A stretch of DNA of 33,088 nt, from positions 1 to 33,088 of the forward strand of contig CAZOHH010000019.1 of the NCBI GenBank assembly GCA_964579735.1, given 5' to 3'. Below the pieces are notes generated by a model. It saw only the letters and a program-made list of their open reading frames with translations, ran no database searches and was not told where the DNA came from. Shown here one piece after another: positions 31,935-33,088 of this stretch. How positions within the stretch are numbered: position 1 is the first letter of the stretch; each line of letters starts with the position of its first letter. The stretch comes from CAILLO01 sp964579735 (lineage in GTDB: Bacteria; Bacillota; Clostridia; Saccharofermentanales; UBA5734). A program made the position numbers and the translations under genes.

Positions 31935-33085
31935 GCGCGGGCGTTCAGGACCGGCGCGTCGCGCCGGAGGATCTGGCCAAAGTTGCGGGACGGTTCCGGC
32001 TGGAAGGTGATTACGTCGACGGCGCTCCCTACGGAAGCGGCCACATCAACGACACGTTCGCCGTCCGCGTCCGAACAGAGACCGGTGACCTGCGCCGGTA
32101 CATCCTCCAGCGCATCAACACCCGCGTCTTCTCGGAACCCATGAAGCTCATGCAGAATGTCGAGGCGGTCACGCTGCACCTTTCCCGGGCCATCCTCGCG
32201 GAAGGGGGCGACCCGCTGCGCGAGACGCTGACGCTGGTCCCGGCCCTGGACGGCCGGACCTTCCTCGAGGCGGACGCGTCGTATGGAACAGGAACAGGCT
32301 TCTGGCGAAGTTACGTATTTCTCGAGGGGATGACCGCCTATGACACGATCCGCACGTCGGAGGACATGAAGGAAGCGGCACGGGCCTTCGGCGGCTTCCG
32401 CAGACGGCTCGCCGACTTCTCGATCGATTCGCTCCACGAGACGATTCCCGGATTCCACGACACTCCACGCAGGCTGCTCGCGTTCGAGCGGGCCGTCGAA
32501 CGGGATTCCGCCGGTCGCGTCGGAAGCGTTGGCGAGGAAATCGCGTTCGTGCGCGAGCGGGCGAAGGATGCCGGAATCGTCATGGACGGACTGCGGGAGG
32601 GGAGGCTTCCCTGGGCGGTCACGCACAACGACACGAAGCTCAACAACGTCATGCTGGACGACGCGACCGGCCAAGGCGTCTGCGTCATCGACCTCGACAC
32701 GGTCATGCCGGGCTCCTGCCTGTTCGATTTCGGCGACGCCCTCCGGTTCGGCGCGAACACGGCGACGGAGGACGAGACCGACCTGGAGCGGGTGACCGTC
32801 TCCCTGGAGCGGTTCCGCGCCTTCACGCACGGGTACCTCGAGGCGTCGGGAGATGCTGTGACCCCCGCCGAGCGGGACCTGCTCGCCTTCTCCGCGCGGC
32901 TGATGACCTACGAGTGCGGCGTGCGGTTCCTGGCGGACTTCCTCGGCGGCGACACGTATTTCCGGACCCATCGAGAGGGCCACAACCTGGACCGCGCCCG
33001 CAACCAGTTCCGCCTCGTCCTGGAGATGGAGCGGAACGCGGCGGAGATGGAGCGGATCGTGAGGGACGCTACGAGACCGAAATAG
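31931..33085 (+). CDS. NahK-like sugar 1-kinase (APH-fold phosphotransferase)
   Basis: 384 aa, aminoglycoside-phosphotransferase fold. The N-lobe has GAPYGSGHINDTF (loop over ATP) and YILQRINTRVF; the catalytic Asp234 is in THNDTKLNNV and the metal-binding Asp254/Asp256 in VIDLDTVMPG, followed by FDFGDALRFGAN. These motifs match N-acetylhexosamine 1-kinases (NahK/LnpB), which are often misnamed mucin desulfatases. The ATG overlaps the nucleotidyltransferase stop by 4 nt, so kinase and nucleotidyltransferase together could turn free HexNAc into NDP-HexNAc. The stop (TAG 33083-33085) is 3 nt from the window end. Confidence 0.88.
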   Translation: MSAGVQDRRVAPEDLAKVAGRFRLEGDYVDGAPYGSGHINDTFAVRVRTETGDLRRYILQRINTRVFSEPMKLMQNVEAVTLHLSRAILAEGGDPLRETLTLVPALDGRTFLEADASYGTGTGFWRSYVFLEGMTAYDTIRTSEDMKEAARAFGGFRRRLADFSIDSLHETIPGFHDTPRRLLAFERAVERDSAGRVGSVGEEIAFVRERAKDAGIVMDGLREGRLPWAVTHNDTKLNNVMLDDATGQGVCVIDLDTVMPGSCLFDFGDALRFGANTATEDETDLERVTVSLERFRAFTHGYLEASGDAVTPAERDLLAFSARLMTYECGVRFLADFLGGDTYFRTHREGHNLDRARNQFRLVLEMERNAAEMERIVRDATRPK

Positions 33086-33088
33086 GGC

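Noticed and set aside
1..33088. CRISPR array, rRNA gene, riboswitch or intact insertion sequence
   Set aside because: Reading through the window I found no regularly spaced repeats, rRNA-like stretch, recognised riboswitch core or transposase gene with terminal repeats.

Overview
This is a GC-rich window (roughly 60-65% by eye) with three N-filled gaps (100, 100 and 10 N), so it is a draft, probably metagenome-derived, scaffold. Shine-Dalgarno sites are strong (AGGAGG-like), ATG/GTG/TTG starts occur, many genes are coupled by 4-nt ATGA/GTGA/TTGA overlaps, and the one tRNA has an encoded CCA. Gene content points to a free-living anaerobe or facultative anaerobe that lives on plant or host sugars: a CUT1 sugar ABC transporter with a lipoprotein binding protein, a GH31 glycosidase, LacI and AraC regulators, many sugar isomerase/epimerase-fold and Gfo/Idh/MocA enzymes, and an anaerobic sulfatase-maturase. 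The phylum cannot be fixed from this window; Chloroflexota, Spirochaetota or a GC-rich Bacillota are all possible.

Layout. 1-2113 (+): threonine degradation pair tdh-kbl, tdh cut by the window edge. 2174-8580 (-): lacI, binding protein, two permeases and a GH31 alpha-glycosidase, with no ATPase gene. 8918-9408 (+): MNT nucleotidyltransferase and a partner broken by a gap. 9477-13368 (-): second sugar operon (lacI, Gfo/Idh, two TIM-barrel isomerases). 13550-14650 (+): UroD-like protein. 14722-15449 (+): HEPN-MNT pair. 15446-16135 (-): membrane-GNAT fusion. 16290-19086 (+): Hyi-like isomerase (gapped), another isomerase and a serine hydrolase. 19096-20640: AT-richer island with a DUF4143 ATPase and an integrase remnant. 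20641-21132: truncated isomerase. 21178-24887 (+): Gfo/Idh, anaerobic sulfatase-maturating radical SAM enzyme, internally deleted LacI, and an unrecognised TIM-barrel-like protein. 24912-29310 (+): MoxR, DUF58 and transglutaminase operon. 29346-29420: tRNA-Arg(CCG). 29526-30737 (+): AraC regulator. 31035-33085 (+): sugar nucleotidyltransferase and NahK-like sugar kinase.

How it works together (inference). The ABC system imports an oligosaccharide or glycoside that the cytoplasmic GH31 enzyme trims. Two sets of NAD(P)-dependent Gfo/Idh oxidoreductases with xylose-isomerase-fold partners would process unusual sugars, inositols or glycosides through keto intermediates. The kinase-nucleotidyltransferase pair would turn a free (N-acetyl)hexosamine into a nucleotide sugar. 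Both full-length lacI genes have an operator-like palindrome just downstream of a plausible -10, which suggests autoregulation. The most unusual items are the LacI with its whole effector core deleted in frame behind a palindromic promoter, the two HEPN/MNT modules of opposite gene order 5.5 kb apart, and the integrase scar next to a truncated isomerase. No clearly new multi-gene system is proven by the sequence alone.
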